From: Paulinella micropora
Lineage: Eukaryota; Cercozoa; Imbricatea; Euglyphida
DNA length: 62,848 nt
NCBI GenBank assembly: GCA_009731375.1
Contig: BJOX01000142.1
Coordinates: 10,140 to 72,987 of the forward strand
Direction: 5' to 3'
A program made the translations under genes and the position numbers. Numbering within the stretch: the stretch's first letter is position 1; every line of letters begins with the position of its first letter. Shown in pieces: positions 31,504-41,905 of the stretch. The notes under the pieces are model-generated. The model saw only the letters and a program-made list of their open reading frames with translations. It was not told the origin of the DNA and searched no databases.

Positions 31504-31908
31504 TAGATTAAGGGTTAGATTAAGGGTTAGAGTATTAATAAGTGTTAGATTAAGTGTTAGGGTTAGGGTTAAGGTTAGGGTTAGGATTAGGGTTAGGGTT
31601 CAGGTTAGAGTAAGTGTTAGAGTAAGTGTTAGATTAAGTGTTAGAGTAAGGGTTAGATAAGTGTTAGAGTAAGGGTTAGATTAAGTGTTAGTGTTAGGGT
31701 TGAGGTTAGGGTTAGGGTTAGGGTTAGCGTGAGGGTTAGTGTTAAAGTTAGTGTTAAGGTTATGGTTAGTGTTAGGGTTAGGGTTAGGGTTAGGTTAGGG
31801 TTAGGGTTAGGGTTAGGGTTAGGGTTAGTGTTAGGGTTTAGGGTTAGGGTTAGGGGTTTAGGGTTAGGGTTAGGATTAGGATTAGGATTAGGGTTAGGAT
31901 TAGGGTTA
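31504..31908 (+). repeat. Interstitial telomere-like TTAGGG tract
   Basis: About 400 bases are built from TTAGGG units and close variants (TTAAGGG, TTAGTG, TTAGAG, TTAGGA, GTTTAGGG). The middle part has perfect consecutive TTAGGG copies (31783-31830), and the edges are more degenerate. The G-rich strand is on top. It lies inside the contig, flanked by a pyrimidine tract and an ATT array, so it is interstitial in this assembly. Confidence 0.9.
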
Positions 31909-31910
31909 GT

Positions 31911-31927
31911 TATTATTATCATTGTTG

Positions 31928-32011
<84 letters not shown>

Positions 32012-32059
32012 GATGGAGGCGCATGTGCAGAAATGCATCAGCCATTGACAGAGAAGCAC

Positions 32060-32116
<57 letters not shown>

Positions 32117-32195
32117 CACTGAAAGGTGTTGGGAGTAGGGGATGGGGGGTTTTGGGGAGGGGAAAATGAACATTGTGTACCCCCCATTCCCCCCC
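31911..32195. repeat. ATT arrays, short island and R3 copy 2
   Basis: ATT repeats (31911-32009 and 32058-32117) flank a 48-base island with GGCGCATGTGCAGAAATGCA. R3 copy 2 (32118-32195) then ends in a C run. Confidence 0.8.
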
Positions 32196-32224
32196 CCCCC
32201 CTTGTCTCATATATGTTTATGTTC

Positions 32225-32720
32225 AGTGTTAGTACTTTCCCAACCCAACTTAATACTTTCCCAACTTTCCCAACTTTCTTAGCTTTCCCAACTTTACTGT
32301 GGGGAGGGGGGGTGTGTGTGTCAACATTTCTAACTTTCCTGACTTTCCATGCTTTCCCAACTTTCCCACTTTCCCCACTTTCCCCACTTTATTGAAGGGA
32401 GGGGGGGGGGGGGGGGGGGGGGNNNNNNNNNNNNNNNNNNNNNNNNNNNNNNNNNNNNNNNNNNNNNNNNNNNNNNNNNNNNNNNNNNNNNNNNNNNNNN
32501 NNNNNNNNNNNNNNNNNNNNNNNNNNNNNNNNNNNNNNNNNNNNNNNNNNNNNNNNNNNNNNNNNNNNNNNNNNNNNNNNNNNNNNNNNNNNCCCCATTT
32601 CCCATCCCCCATCCCCATCGCCCATCCCCCATCCACCATCTCCCATCCTCCATCCTCCATCATCTATCTCCCATCCCCCATCCCCCATTCCCCATCACCA
32701 ATCCCCCATCCTCATACCTC
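32225..32720. repeat. CTTTCCCAA-type minisatellite, poly-G, gap, CCCCCAT minisatellite
   Basis: Units related to ACTTTCCCA repeat through 32230-32390. A G run (32400-32422) abuts the 170-N gap, followed by CCCCCAT units. Confidence 0.85.
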
Positions 32721-33033
32721 GTGATATGAAAATTTTCTAAGTTAAAAAATTCATAATCCTAATTTTTGAGTGGTATGGTTCCATACCCTACCTTTTTTTA
32801 AAGTCTATGAACCCATACAGGTATCATACCGGTATATATCGGTATTATACTGGTATATACCCCCCTGGGGGGGGGGGGGTATCGCTCTGGCTGTGTATAT
32901 TATTTCATATGTTGAATGTTTAAATACGGGCCCGGAGGAACTAGAGGAACAAAACTACAATATTCGTAGGAATAATATTATTTATATGATTTTATTAATA
33001 ATAAAATAAGGAAATGAAAAAAATTAATAGAAT
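32721..33033. other. AT-rich stretch, nothing recognised
   Basis: It contains clustered GGTAT/ATACC words (32770-32880) able to form short hairpins and a G run at 32868. No gene seen. Confidence 0.5.
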
Positions 33034-33236
33034 CTATAATGAAGCGTAAGTAGAGAAACCTAATGAATTCATACTTGAAGTTAATATTCCTAGTCTCAGA
33101 ATATGATGAACAAAATCATATCCATTAATAGCTGCGATCACTTCTTGAGGAGTACGGTAACTGGGATTTTCTAGATTTTGGAAAATTAAAGTACAAACCG
33201 CTAAAAGTTCTCTTATGTCACCACATATGTAGCTAA
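33034..33236 (-). CDS. Candidate terminal exon of an unidentified gene
   Basis: On the minus strand, a T-rich tract ending TTTTGATGTGCAG (AG at 33237-33238) precedes a 203-base open segment that ends in TAG (33034-33036). It reads as ordinary globular protein, about 67 residues, including YICGDIRELLAVCTLIF and PQEVIAAINGYDFVHHIL; the opposite strand and other frames are full of stops. There is no ATG at its start, so it looks like a last exon or a gene fragment. I do not recognise the family. Its base composition is AT-rich, like the Polinton-like element 6 kb away. Upstream exons on this strand were not found, and it would interleave with the plus-strand candidates below. Confidence 0.4.
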
Positions 33237-33482
33237 CTGCACATCAAAAGACTAATAAATGACCTTTAGTTTTCACTTTATTTCAATGTACTATTTAATT
33301 TATTTAAGTTATTATTTTTAATTCTACATAAAAGAAAATAAATGTAGGTACGTTCGTTCCTGCGTAGTAAGCATTCTTGCATCTAACCAGTAACTTTTTA
33401 CCTAGTCACTTATCAGACTGAGCACTTTAACGACAGGCTAAAGCCACTGCAGTTGACATTTTACTGTTTTTGACATATGTAG

Positions 33483-34306
33483 GTTCTAGTGGTCGTTAGA
33501 GCTCCCATCAACTTCAAAGCAGGTAAAGTCATTCAATATTCAAGCTTTTGAAGTGCTGTTTGCACAGAATTCAATGTTTTTAATTGGGAATAGGTAGCAG
33601 GAGGAGAAGTTTTTCAGTGTATTAAAGGTATTGCTGCGTTCCAGAGTATGTTCTGAATTTTAACAAACTAATTTTCAACATATGTTTTGCTAGTTTTTTT
33701 TTTGTACCGTACTTCTCTGCAAAAACACTTAGGCAAGATTACTCAACATAACATGTGAATTCATTTGTGCACTTGTGTGTAAAAATGAGTGCAGAGTGCA
33801 TCATGCAAACAGCATTTTTCAGTTAAAAACAACATACTTGCTATGTCCTGAGAAGTGAAAATTGCGGTCGAAAATAAGGGTGAAAAGTAGTGTGCTACCA
33901 CTTTTTTCTAAAACAAACACTTGTGTCATGCTTACTTTTGCTTGAAACGATGTGGTTTGAACATTTAGCTGCTGCGATGAACTTGACCTCCGACATGATT
34001 TTGGTGGCGCCGGCCCGTGGATTTCTTTGGTAGTATTTGACAAGACCATGCCAATTCCCAGAGAGGAAACAAGAAAAATTTCCAAAAAAAATTTGAGCAG
34101 ACAGGCTTATCGATATACGTAGCATTTGAAATGAAGGCAGCACTAAATTTTTTTTGTATTTGACTGTTTTTGCGGGGTCGAGATTAATAAAAGTCATGCC
34201 TAGAGAGTGTTTTGTGTTTTTTTGTGTGTGTTTCTCATGCATACTTTCACGATTCGTGGCATTGCACAGTCTTTCCAAACGTTGTGCCCATGATGTCTGC
34301 AAAATG
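33483..34306 (+). CDS. Candidate exon chain of an unidentified spliced gene
   Basis: Four segments with AG before and GT after stay open and in phase when joined: 33483-33522, 33601-33627, 33969-34029 and 34270-34306 (40, 27, 61 and 37 nt). The first three carry ordinary protein-like sequence, for example VLVVVRAPINFKA in the first and MNLTSDMILVAPARGF in the third, and the third has a higher GC content than its surroundings. The fourth is weaker, since the frame around it is open anyway. Start and end of the gene were not found and no family is recognised. Short exons can match splice rules by chance, so this is a hypothesis. Confidence 0.3.
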
Positions 34307-36126
34307 GTGTGTTGTAAAATATCTGTCGCATGTGTTGTTCTTTCTTCCCTGAAGCACTTTTTTTGCACTTGTCTTTTATCACTCCTATATGTGTTGTATG
34401 TGCTTTTCTGGGAATGTAATGTGCTGAATCTATTCACAATCACATAGTCTTTGTTTTACATATGTTCAACTACTGCTCCTTTCTTTGTAACCCTGCTGTT
34501 GGTGATCTGTTCTGGGCTGCAGACAGGCTAAAAAAATCGTGGTTGAAATTTTTATAGATTTTCAATTTTTTCTGCTCTTTCTGTAGAAAATGCTTTTATT
34601 AAATAATCTCTTTGATTTCCTTCCCTTCTGTACTTGTGCCTGCTTTGTATTTAAATCAAAAAATTTCTGAGTGAGGGCCTTATGCCCTATTTTTGCTGAT
34701 TTTGGCCGGTTTGTTTGAAAGCTTAAGGTTACCTTTTTGTAAAAAAACTTTGTACATTTAATTATAAGCATACACAGAAAGATATTATATAAAAACTTAT
34801 TGAAGAGCATACAGGGAACATATGAAAACTGACTCTGATTTTTTGTCATCACAAGCATCATTTTTTGAGGTGGCAAGGTGGCCAGTTTTTTCCGGTGGGG
34901 GGTGTGCAAATTAGTTGGGAAAAAGCGGTGGGAGACTGGAAATCGATTGGTTTGAAGTCAGTTTTTACTATTTTTCAATGATTCTTTCATTAAATTAAAT
35001 ATTTTTACTTATAGTTTTGAAATGTACATTTTTATATGATAAAGTTTAACTGATCTATGTTTATATGCTAACGACCACTCGCACATAGGAGAACTTACAT
35101 ATGCAGGCCTATCGGAACTGATGAATACCGTACCGGACCGAAACATTATTATTGTGTTAAACTTTCTTCAAGTTTTTACTTCAAGTTTACACTTCTATTT
35201 TTAGTTCCGTTACTTCATTTTTCCATTATTTATCAACTGTCATAACGTGTAGTTGTTACGTTTTCAACTGCAGTTAACAGATCAATTTATTTCACCGTTT
35301 ACCAGCTAGCTTTTTAGAAAGCTTGACTATTGCCTTTTTCACATATTTGAAACTTTAGAGTTTCACTTGACAGCTTTTTCCTGTTCCCAGTCAACACACT
35401 CCAGGTAAAATGATACAACAAGTCATATGTCAGTTAAATTGGCAATACTTAACACATTTTCCCTCATTTTCTCTCAGACTGAATTGAACAACTCAAACCG
35501 CTACACAACTCGTGTTCCACTTGAAATATTCTCGTTAGTTCTCAGAATTTGTATTTTTTTCGCAAGGGACAAGTGGTCTGTTAAGCAAGTGTACTAAATA
35601 AACTGGAATCGACCATCCCAGCGTCTTTTGGTAACTTCCCTGTTCTAGGAAATATTTTGAGATCAAATGACAGCCGTGTGTGTATTCATTTGAATGCCGG
35701 TTGGTAATTTCCTCACGGGATGGTAGTCAAGACTTACAATTCGAATTTCCCTATTTTTCGGAAGAGTCACACATAGTGTGTGCTGTGCACAGCTCGAATT
35801 GGGGAACACCTACCTGCTTCTGGAAACACCAACAGCGAGCAAGCTCAAGGTCTGCCATCACACCCACACAGGACAGCTAGTTCACCTGTCTTTGAGTGGC
35901 CGGTCATGGTGACCGTTGTTCATGTTCACCACACGCAGAGAGGCGATTTGGCACTATGTATTCAAGTCTGTTCAAGTCTGTTCAAGTTCCTTGCATACAT
36001 AGGACAGTCCCTCAAGCAAGACCATCGAAGTAGCAACCAACCCTAAAGGTCTCCTTTGCAAATTCCAGACCTGTTTGCTACACGGTGGGTCTTTTACGTT
36101 CAGGTGTGACGAAATAAGTCTTCCAG
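34307..36126. other. AT-rich intergenic or intronic sequence
   Basis: Low-repeat sequence without a frame that I can defend. Open frames on both strands here (for example 34562-34909 minus) have Lys/Phe-rich composition typical of AT-rich non-coding DNA. A triplicated word CAAGTCTGTT lies at 35963-35985. Confidence 0.5.
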
Positions 36127-36320
36127 CCTCATTTCCACGCCCCAATTACGACCTGGTCAGTAAGGAAGTCTACCACCGAGAAGAATGCCTCAACATTTCT
36201 CGCACGCTGCGCACCCTCAAGGTCCCCTTCATGGACACGTACAGGAAGGCCCTCAAGGATGGCTCGGCAAAGAAGCTCTCTCCCCAGACAGATGGAATCA
36301 GCCGCGCCCACTTTATTAAG
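36127..36320 (+). CDS. Candidate internal exon of an unidentified gene
   Basis: After AAGTCTTCCAG a 194-base segment is open, GC-richer than its neighbours and strongly biased to C or G at third positions (CTG, CTC, AAG, GTC, GCC, TAC). It encodes about 64 residues of balanced composition, including NYDLVSKEVYHREECL, ISRTLRTLKVPFMDTYRK and TDGISRAHFIK. It ends at AAG followed by GT (36321-36322). This is the clearest coding signal in the 33-39 kb region, but I cannot name the protein. An ACT microsatellite starts 20 bases downstream in the presumed intron. Confidence 0.45.
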
Positions 36321-36342
36321 GTCGTGCTCATGACTTTATCTA

Positions 36343-36348
36343 CTACTG

Positions 36349-36386
<38 letters not shown>

Positions 36387-36391
36387 GTTAG

Positions 36392-36448
<57 letters not shown>

Positions 36449-36480
36449 GACTACTACTGCTACTGCTACTACTACTACTG
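36343..36480. repeat. ACT trinucleotide array
   Basis: About 135 bases of ACT with TGTTAGT and GACTACTACTG interruptions. Confidence 0.95.
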
Positions 36481-37416
36481 ACAGCTTCATTTAACATTGA
36501 GTTTTCATACAGCTACACCGCCCTAAACTCTGGCGATCGGTTTGCACTTGCTCTGCTTGAGTGGCGCCCCGGCATGGGCCTTGGCCTCTTCAGTCCACAG
36601 TCGGGGAGGCTTTGTTTATTAAATCAACTCTGATCGCGGCACTTGGATGATTAACGAATGCATTGAACGGGCGTTGCGTTTTTGTTTTCATTGTGTTTAC
36701 ATGTTCGTTGTCATCCTTTTGTGTTGTTTTTATCGCCGAATGCATGGTGTGTGGTGTCATGGTTACATAAATGTGCCTACCATGCATGTCGTCCATCGTT
36801 ATGATTGTTTGGTCATAAATGTTCAGAGTTGAGTTTCTTTCGATTGTCGTTACCTATGTTCTGACGAGATGTCGTGTAAATTGCGTGTGTGACTGCATGA
36901 ATGGGTTTGGATAGAGTTCCATTTTCTCTTTCATCCTGTATGCCTGTATGACTGGTACGACTTGTCTTAGTTTGAACTACGTGTTGACCAAATGCATGAC
37001 ATGTAATGTGATATGTGCTATGAGGCGGCGGCGAGAGTGAGGACAGAGATGAGGTAGAGGAGTGACAGTACAGAGATAGTAGGCTAAGTTAGCACAGAGC
37101 GAGTGAGTGATTGGTCGCTAGAAGAGTGCTTGAGAGACTTTGGCATTAATGCTGCTAAGAGTGTGTGAAGTGCTGGCGAAGCTGAAAGGATTAGTGTCTC
37201 ATGAGCGAGAATGATGAACGCTTTGATGTTGTGTTTGTGCCATGCGTGTGCACGCTTGCGTATTGAGTGGGGGACATGTGATGGGGCGTGTGACAGGAAA
37301 GGCATGCATGACCCATGTCGTTCTCCGCTTTTGTGTTGTGTTGTGGATGTTTGAATCAGTTGTGCGTGGGCTGCATGAGTTTGATTCGTGTCCACTATGT
37401 TCACTTTTGTGATTAT
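36481..37416. other. Stretch with no gene seen
   Basis: Moderately T- and G-rich sequence, no simple repeats, no convincing exon. TGTG and ATG words are frequent. Confidence 0.5.
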
Positions 37417-37617
37417 GTCGTGTTCCACGTGTGTTGCGTTTGCGTATAACATGTGTGAGGGTAAAGCGATACATACTGTGTGCGTGTATCGTGAGCGACA
37501 TAGAGGTGATGTTGTCGACGGAGAGAGTGAGAATGTTGTGTTCCACGTGTATTACGTTTGCACATGACATGTGAGTGTAAAGCGATATATACTGTGTGCG
37601 TGTGTCGTGAGCGACAT
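37417..37617. repeat. Two tandem copies of an 80-bp unit
   Basis: The unit starts GTGTTCCACGTGT and ends TATACTGTGTGCGTGT followed by CGTGAGCGACAT. It occurs at 37418-37500 and again at 37537-37616 with about 90 percent identity. The copies are spaced by a GA/GT-rich 36-base segment. Confidence 0.85.
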
Positions 37618-38250
37618 TTAACTCTGTGATTGTTCATTTTGTTTGTGAAACAATGTTATGATTTCTCGGTACGAAGGTCTACATTGTCAAGGACTGGCAC
37701 ATCATCTTCAAAGTCTGCTCACTCTTAAAGGAATTTTTTCAAAATTTTCTTCCCAGAGGTTTTTCTGGTATGAGGTGGGATTTGTTTTTAAGGGGGGATG
37801 GACGGACCAGGCTTGTTCTTTGCTACCGTCCTTGGACCACATTCCCCTACCGGCCCCCCCTCCTCTCTCTCTCTCCAATCTTCCTTCATCGGAGTTCCCC
37901 CGCATCGTAGCAGGCGCCCCGTCGACGAGCTCGAGTTGTGGTTAAGGTCTGCTTCACGAAGTCAGTGGTTCGGCACTGGAGGGATTCCCGCTTCGGCCTG
38001 GACGAGAGGATACAGCAATTCCTGTTTGCAACTGATTAGAAGTTTTGCAGAAGGCGCGCCCCGGACAGATTTGGCTTATGCCAGTCGGTTACTAGGTTAT
38101 GTTCCAGTTATTTAGTTCCCTGTAGTTGTTTCTGTTTTCTATTTTCTTTCCCTTTCTCTCTTCTTTATTCTTTCTTTCCTTCTTTCTTCTTTCTTTTTTT
38201 CATATTCGCTTTACGACGTGCATCTGTGTCTTTTGACCGTTTGCGCACAG
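37618..38250. other. Stretch with uncertain coding content
   Basis: 37798-38110 is GC-richer and open on the plus strand, but codon use and composition do not clearly support a protein. 38110-38210 is a CTTT-rich tract that could be a polypyrimidine tract before the next candidate exon. Confidence 0.35.
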
Positions 38251-38414
38251 ATCCTAGCGGGCTGCCACGCTCAAGGCCAAATGCTCCCCCAGCCAACAAA
38301 CCCGTTCCGTCGGTGTCCCTGTTGTTGGTGGTTGTAGTGATGGTACCCTGCAACCGCTACGGGTTTGGGTGGGAATACTATCTTTCTCATTGTACAATCA
38401 ATTTAGCAAAATAA
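38251..38414 (+). CDS. Candidate terminal exon with polyadenylation-like signal
   Basis: A long CTTT-rich tract and TTTGCGCACAG precede an open segment ending in TAA at 38412-38414. Overlapping that stop is AAAATAAAA, which contains AATAAA. The first half is GC-rich and proline-rich (LPRSRPNAPPANKPVP), the second half hydrophobic (LLLVVVVMV). It could be the last exon of the gene represented at 36127-36320, but phase and continuity cannot be shown. Confidence 0.25.
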
Positions 38415-38576
38415 AAACTTGTTGTCATGTTGCGCACAGAGAGTTGCGTAGAGTGTATGACAGTTCCGCGTTGACGTGTCACGTAAAGCTAGTGAGAGTG
38501 TGTGGGGGCCGTAGTGTTCTCATGCCATTTCTGTTCTTTTATAGGCAGACGCGAGGCAGTGACTAGTCAGAGAGAG

Positions 38577-38705
38577 GGTATGCTTAGAGGTAAGGGCTAG
38601 GGTTCTATAGTGTGAGTCCTAGGGCAACGCGCCTGAGAGCAGTGCTTAGAGGCAAGGGCTAGGGTTCCATAGTGTGAGTCCTAGGGTAACCCGCCTGAGA
38701 GCACC
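38577..38705. repeat. Two tandem copies of a 61-bp unit
   Basis: The unit GCTTAGAGGTAAGGGCTAGG through CGCCTGAGAGCA is repeated at about 38581-38641 and 38642-38702 with five or so differences. It lies just outside the left end of the Polinton-like genes. Confidence 0.85.
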
Positions 38706-39017
38706 ACACCATCAGAGACAGGTGAGAGGATATTCCCCACAGGTTTTCGTTGAGGGTGTGAAGCCCGCATTAGAGTGTTCGGCCGAGAGAAGAGAGTATT
38801 CCTGCCTTTTTATTGTTAGGTTGAGCACATAGAGTTGCAAAAGAACCTGGATAGGCAGTAGGACAGAGTGTTCCTAGTAGCATCGATAGTCGACAGTGTC
38901 TACAGTGTTTTCGTGCCATAGCGTCATTTGTTGTTTGTTGTATCACTTGTTTTGTATTATGTGTAAGCTTACTGCTTGTGGATGATTTGCTTTACTCTTA
39001 TCCCTTTTATATGACAC
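38706..39017. other. Left flank of the Polinton-like element
   Basis: No gene seen. The left terminus of the element is expected here or slightly further left. I could not find a stretch matching the right flank in inverted orientation by eye. Confidence 0.4.
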
Positions 39018-39637
39018 TTATGTTTGGTTTTGATGTAGTATTTGCGTGATAACTGCGTCATATCTTGCTTGTTGTTGTCGTTTAAAACGGCTTCCTTTCG
39101 CTCTTTGTAACAAAAACCTAATACTATGCCACCCGCAGGTTGTGCTTGTGTCGCTTTGGTTTTTAACCTGATTAACCTTCATAAGCAGGTATGTGCTCGG
39201 CTTACTCTTTTTAATAAGCTGTTTCACTTGGTGTTGGAAAAGGTCAGTAGGTTTATACAAAGCGAGTGGATCATATATTTCAATAGAATTGTCTTTAATG
39301 ATGTCAACCCAAACAGCAATCCAATGTGAGCCCGCTTGACTAGACTTATCTAAGTTCATTATAAAACCATACTTCTTTCTTTTTTCTGGTTTCAGTTTGT
39401 TTATTTCGTCGCTGGCTACTGTTCCCAAATACCAATCGTGCTTTTTCATAATGTCATCTATTTCGTCCGTCATTAGTCCGCGGTAGCCATTCCCACCTTG
39501 GTCATCTTCTAACTGCGGCATATTTTGGAATTGATTTATTAAGTCTTTCACATCCTCATTGCCTGCTGGTGGCTGTTCTTCTGGTTCTGGTTCTGGTCCT
39601 GGTTGTTGTTGTTGTTGTTGTTGTTGTTCTGGTCCTG

Positions 39638-39674
<37 letters not shown>

Positions 39675-40618
39675 TCGTTGTTGTTTCTGTTCTGCTCGCT
39701 TCGTTTTCTTTTCTATCCAAGCATTAAATGAAGCCTATCCTTCCGCAGATGTTTTTATGTTTTTCGTTGTTTCATGTTTGATTAAAAATTGCTGTAAAGA
39801 CTTTTTGTAATTAACAACTCTTCCACTCTTGACAAGGATAACTACAATACCTGCTTTTTCTAAGTCTTGAACGATTTGCTTGTTAGTTTTTTTGTTATCA
39901 CCTCTACTCTGGACAGAACTTTCAACCATCTCATTAACTATTTTTTCTCGCTGTAAATACTCAATCTTACTTAGGTTCGCATTCCATTCTGGAGTTATAT
40001 CTTCCACCGTAGTCTCAGACGGTTGAGGTTTTTTCCGAGCTCGTTGCGGGCTTTTACTGTAATTTTTGTTTTTGTCTGGTGGCATTAATAAAAGCCTTTT
40101 AGTTTTTTGGAATTCTCTGAGTTCTTCATTTATTCGTTTCAACCTTTTAATCTCTCTTTTCTTTTCTGCTTGTCTTTCCTTCATTTTAGCATCCTCCTTC
40201 CTCTCTCTTCTTTTCTTTTCTTCCTCTTTCTCTTCAAGGTCTTTGATTTCTTTTATTTCCAACCTTTTCTTTTCTTCTTCTATCTCATCCCTTTTCTTCT
40301 TTTCCTTTCTTCCTGCTCGTGTATCAGGTCATATTTTTTCTGTAAGTTGTCTTGTATCTGATTGCGGTTCTCGTATTCAAGACGGTTGAAGTCTGATACA
40401 ACCACTTTCTCACGGGTTTTTTGCTTGGTAGGAGTAGTCTTTCTCATATATTTCAGAAACAGTTTAACGATTTGAAGTGTTGAAAGGTCATTCGTTTTCT
40501 TTCCAAAGTTGAGATATGCTCGTTTGCCTTTCACTTTAATATACGGCCGACCATCTTTGGTTCTGTATATCCTCGGAGGTCGTTGTTTAAGTTTCTTCCT
40601 CGGCTTCTTTACAACCAT
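39018..40618 (-). pseudogene. Adenovirus-type cysteine protease with long charged N-terminal region, broken
   Basis: The C-terminal 180 residues carry the adenain/Ulp1-like triad context: SHWIAVWVD (His), IEIYDPLA (Asp) and TTCGWHSIRF (Cys), with NQSDTS before the Cys as the likely oxyanion Gln region. This family matures virion proteins. The same frame continues upstream of 39551 through a Gln-rich linker with two PGPE motifs, then through an in-frame TAG at 39735-39737 into a Lys/Glu-rich coiled-coil region. Near 40265-40300 a frameshift joins it to a basic start (ATG at 40618, MVVKKPRKKLKQRPPR, then GRPYIKVKGKRAYL). So what look like three ORFs are one gene of about 530 codons with one stop and one frameshift. 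Virophage and PLV proteases also have long N-terminal extensions. Confidence 0.8.
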
Positions 40619-40678
40619 TGTATATGTTAGCGAAAAAAATAATATAAAGTTTAGTTTAATACAAATCCACTGTTGGGG

Positions 40679-40981
40679 TTAACGAAATTTGACCGCTCCG
40701 CCTCGTTGCTTGCCGTATCCTTGTTTCGCCGCCGCCTTCGCTACACGATCGGCATAAGGCACTCCGACATCGCTAAGAAAAGTAGCACCCCTTGAAACCA
40801 ATTGATTCTTCTTGATAAACCTATTAGCATCCAATATCGCTTGTCCGACTTTCGCCCAATTTACTTTGCATCCTGTTTGTTTCTTTTTTGATTTTCTTTT
40901 TCCTCCTGCTTGTGGCATACTGGGATTGTAACTGATGTTGTAACCTGATGGACTACTGATAATCACTGGTGATGTTGGCAT
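40679..40981 (-). CDS. Small basic pX-like virion protein
   Basis: This intact 100-residue protein starts at ATG 40979-40981. It has a Ser/Pro-rich start, a Lys-rich block (GGKRKSKKKQTGCKVNWAK), a middle helix-like part (AILDANRFIKKNQLVSRGAT) and a C-terminus of YGKQRGGAVKF type. Small basic proteins with Gly-rich basic ends occur in adenoviruses (pX/mu, pVI) and in many Polinton-like genomes next to ATPase and protease, where they condense DNA or line the capsid. The family assignment rests on size, charge and neighbourhood. A TATA-like motif and the shared element at 41005-41048 lie upstream. Confidence 0.55.
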   Translation of the reverse strand: MPTSPVIISSPSGYNISYNPSMPQAGGKRKSKKKQTGCKVNWAKVGQAILDANRFIKKNQLVSRGATFLSDVGVPYADRVAKAAAKQGYGKQRGGAVKFR

Positions 40982-41004
40982 GTAGGGACACCCTACGACC
41001 CGAC

Positions 41005-41048
41005 TTTTTTGGTGAAGCTTTTTTTCAAAAAAGGTTCCTATATAGTTC
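41005..41048 (-). promoter_or_regulatory. Shared upstream element A (TATATAG-GAACC ... AAGCTTCACC)
   Basis: Read on the minus strand: CTATATAGGAACC, then TTTTTTGAAAAAAAGCTTCACC, then an A run, ending 24 bases before the pX-like ATG. Near-identical sequence precedes the gene at 42277 and, in the other direction, lies before the plus-strand gene at 46762. A TATA box directly joined to GAACC suggests a late-type promoter. An RNA-level role is also possible. Confidence 0.55.
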
Positions 41049-41069
41049 TAAAAAAAATAAATAATAAAA

Positions 41070-41890
41070 TTACTTAAAACGAATATTGAAGTTCTTTCGT
41101 AATTCATCAGACACCGCATCTACATACAAAAAGTTAAATCTTTCCTTCGTCGCTTCGTGATATCTGTTTAGGAAGTAATCAAACTCATATCCAAGGTCTA
41201 AATGTTTATATACAAGTTCCATTTTATCCACACTTTGACCCAGAAAGATTAAAATGTAGTCTAATTGTTTTATAGCCTCAGGTCTAAGGTCTTGTAGGTA
41301 TTGCGAGCTCATAATCACCTTTGACTTGTAGTGTCTATTTTTCTTCAGTAGGTCGCTCACGGACTTATCCCTCAACCCACTACCCAAATCATCTAGGACG
41401 AACACGACTTCTGGTGTAATGTATTTGCTCGGTCTTTCTGCGGGGGCTTCCTGCTTCTTCTTTTCCTCTTTTCCAAAATAAAGAAACTTCGGCTTTTCTA
41501 CTTCATCTTTACCATCCTGAACAATCTCACCTTCTTCTTGCTCTTCGTCTGGCTTATTGAGCTTATCTAATTCGTAATCAATCACACTGTATCCGTCCGT
41601 TTCAAATATGTGTATATCGCAATTGGGTTTCCCTTCTTCTTGAAGTGCTTAACAATTTCTTTGTAAATGTGGTCCTTGTGTATCGTGCTGGCGATGAAGA
41701 CAATACGGGTCTTTTTGTCAGTCGTCCTTTTCAGGATTTCAAACACTGCCGTGCTCTTACCACTCTTCTTACGAGCGATAAGAAAAATATTGGCATACCG
41801 TTCATCAAATAACTTATATCCCTTTGCCAACTTGTCTCCATCTCCGTTTTGCTTAACTGGTCTAACTCGTATATCGTTAATTTTTTCCAT
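41070..41890 (-). pseudogene. FtsK/HerA-type DNA-packaging ATPase, frameshifted
   Basis: Start is ATG 41888-41890. The P-loop is seen early (FLIARKKSGKSTAVFEIL, GKS core), followed by a strand with RIVFIAST. After a frameshift near 41590-41615 the next frame carries EVVFVLDDLG (Walker B) and KVIMSSQYLQDLRPE (sensor-like, Ser-Gln). These are the conserved parts of A32/Polinton packaging ATPases, which pump the genome into the capsid. The total of about 270 codons fits the family. The two ORFs overlap by four bases and each lacks the other half, so a one-base indel explains the break. The preceding gene ends 15 bases upstream, suggesting close coupling. Confidence 0.85.
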
Positions 41891-41905
41891 CGCTACTATA
41901 TTTAA

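Noticed and set aside
33819-34909. Minus-strand frames of 88 to 182 codons
   Set aside because: Codon composition is that of AT-rich non-coding DNA, and the longer one runs antisense to a candidate plus-strand exon.
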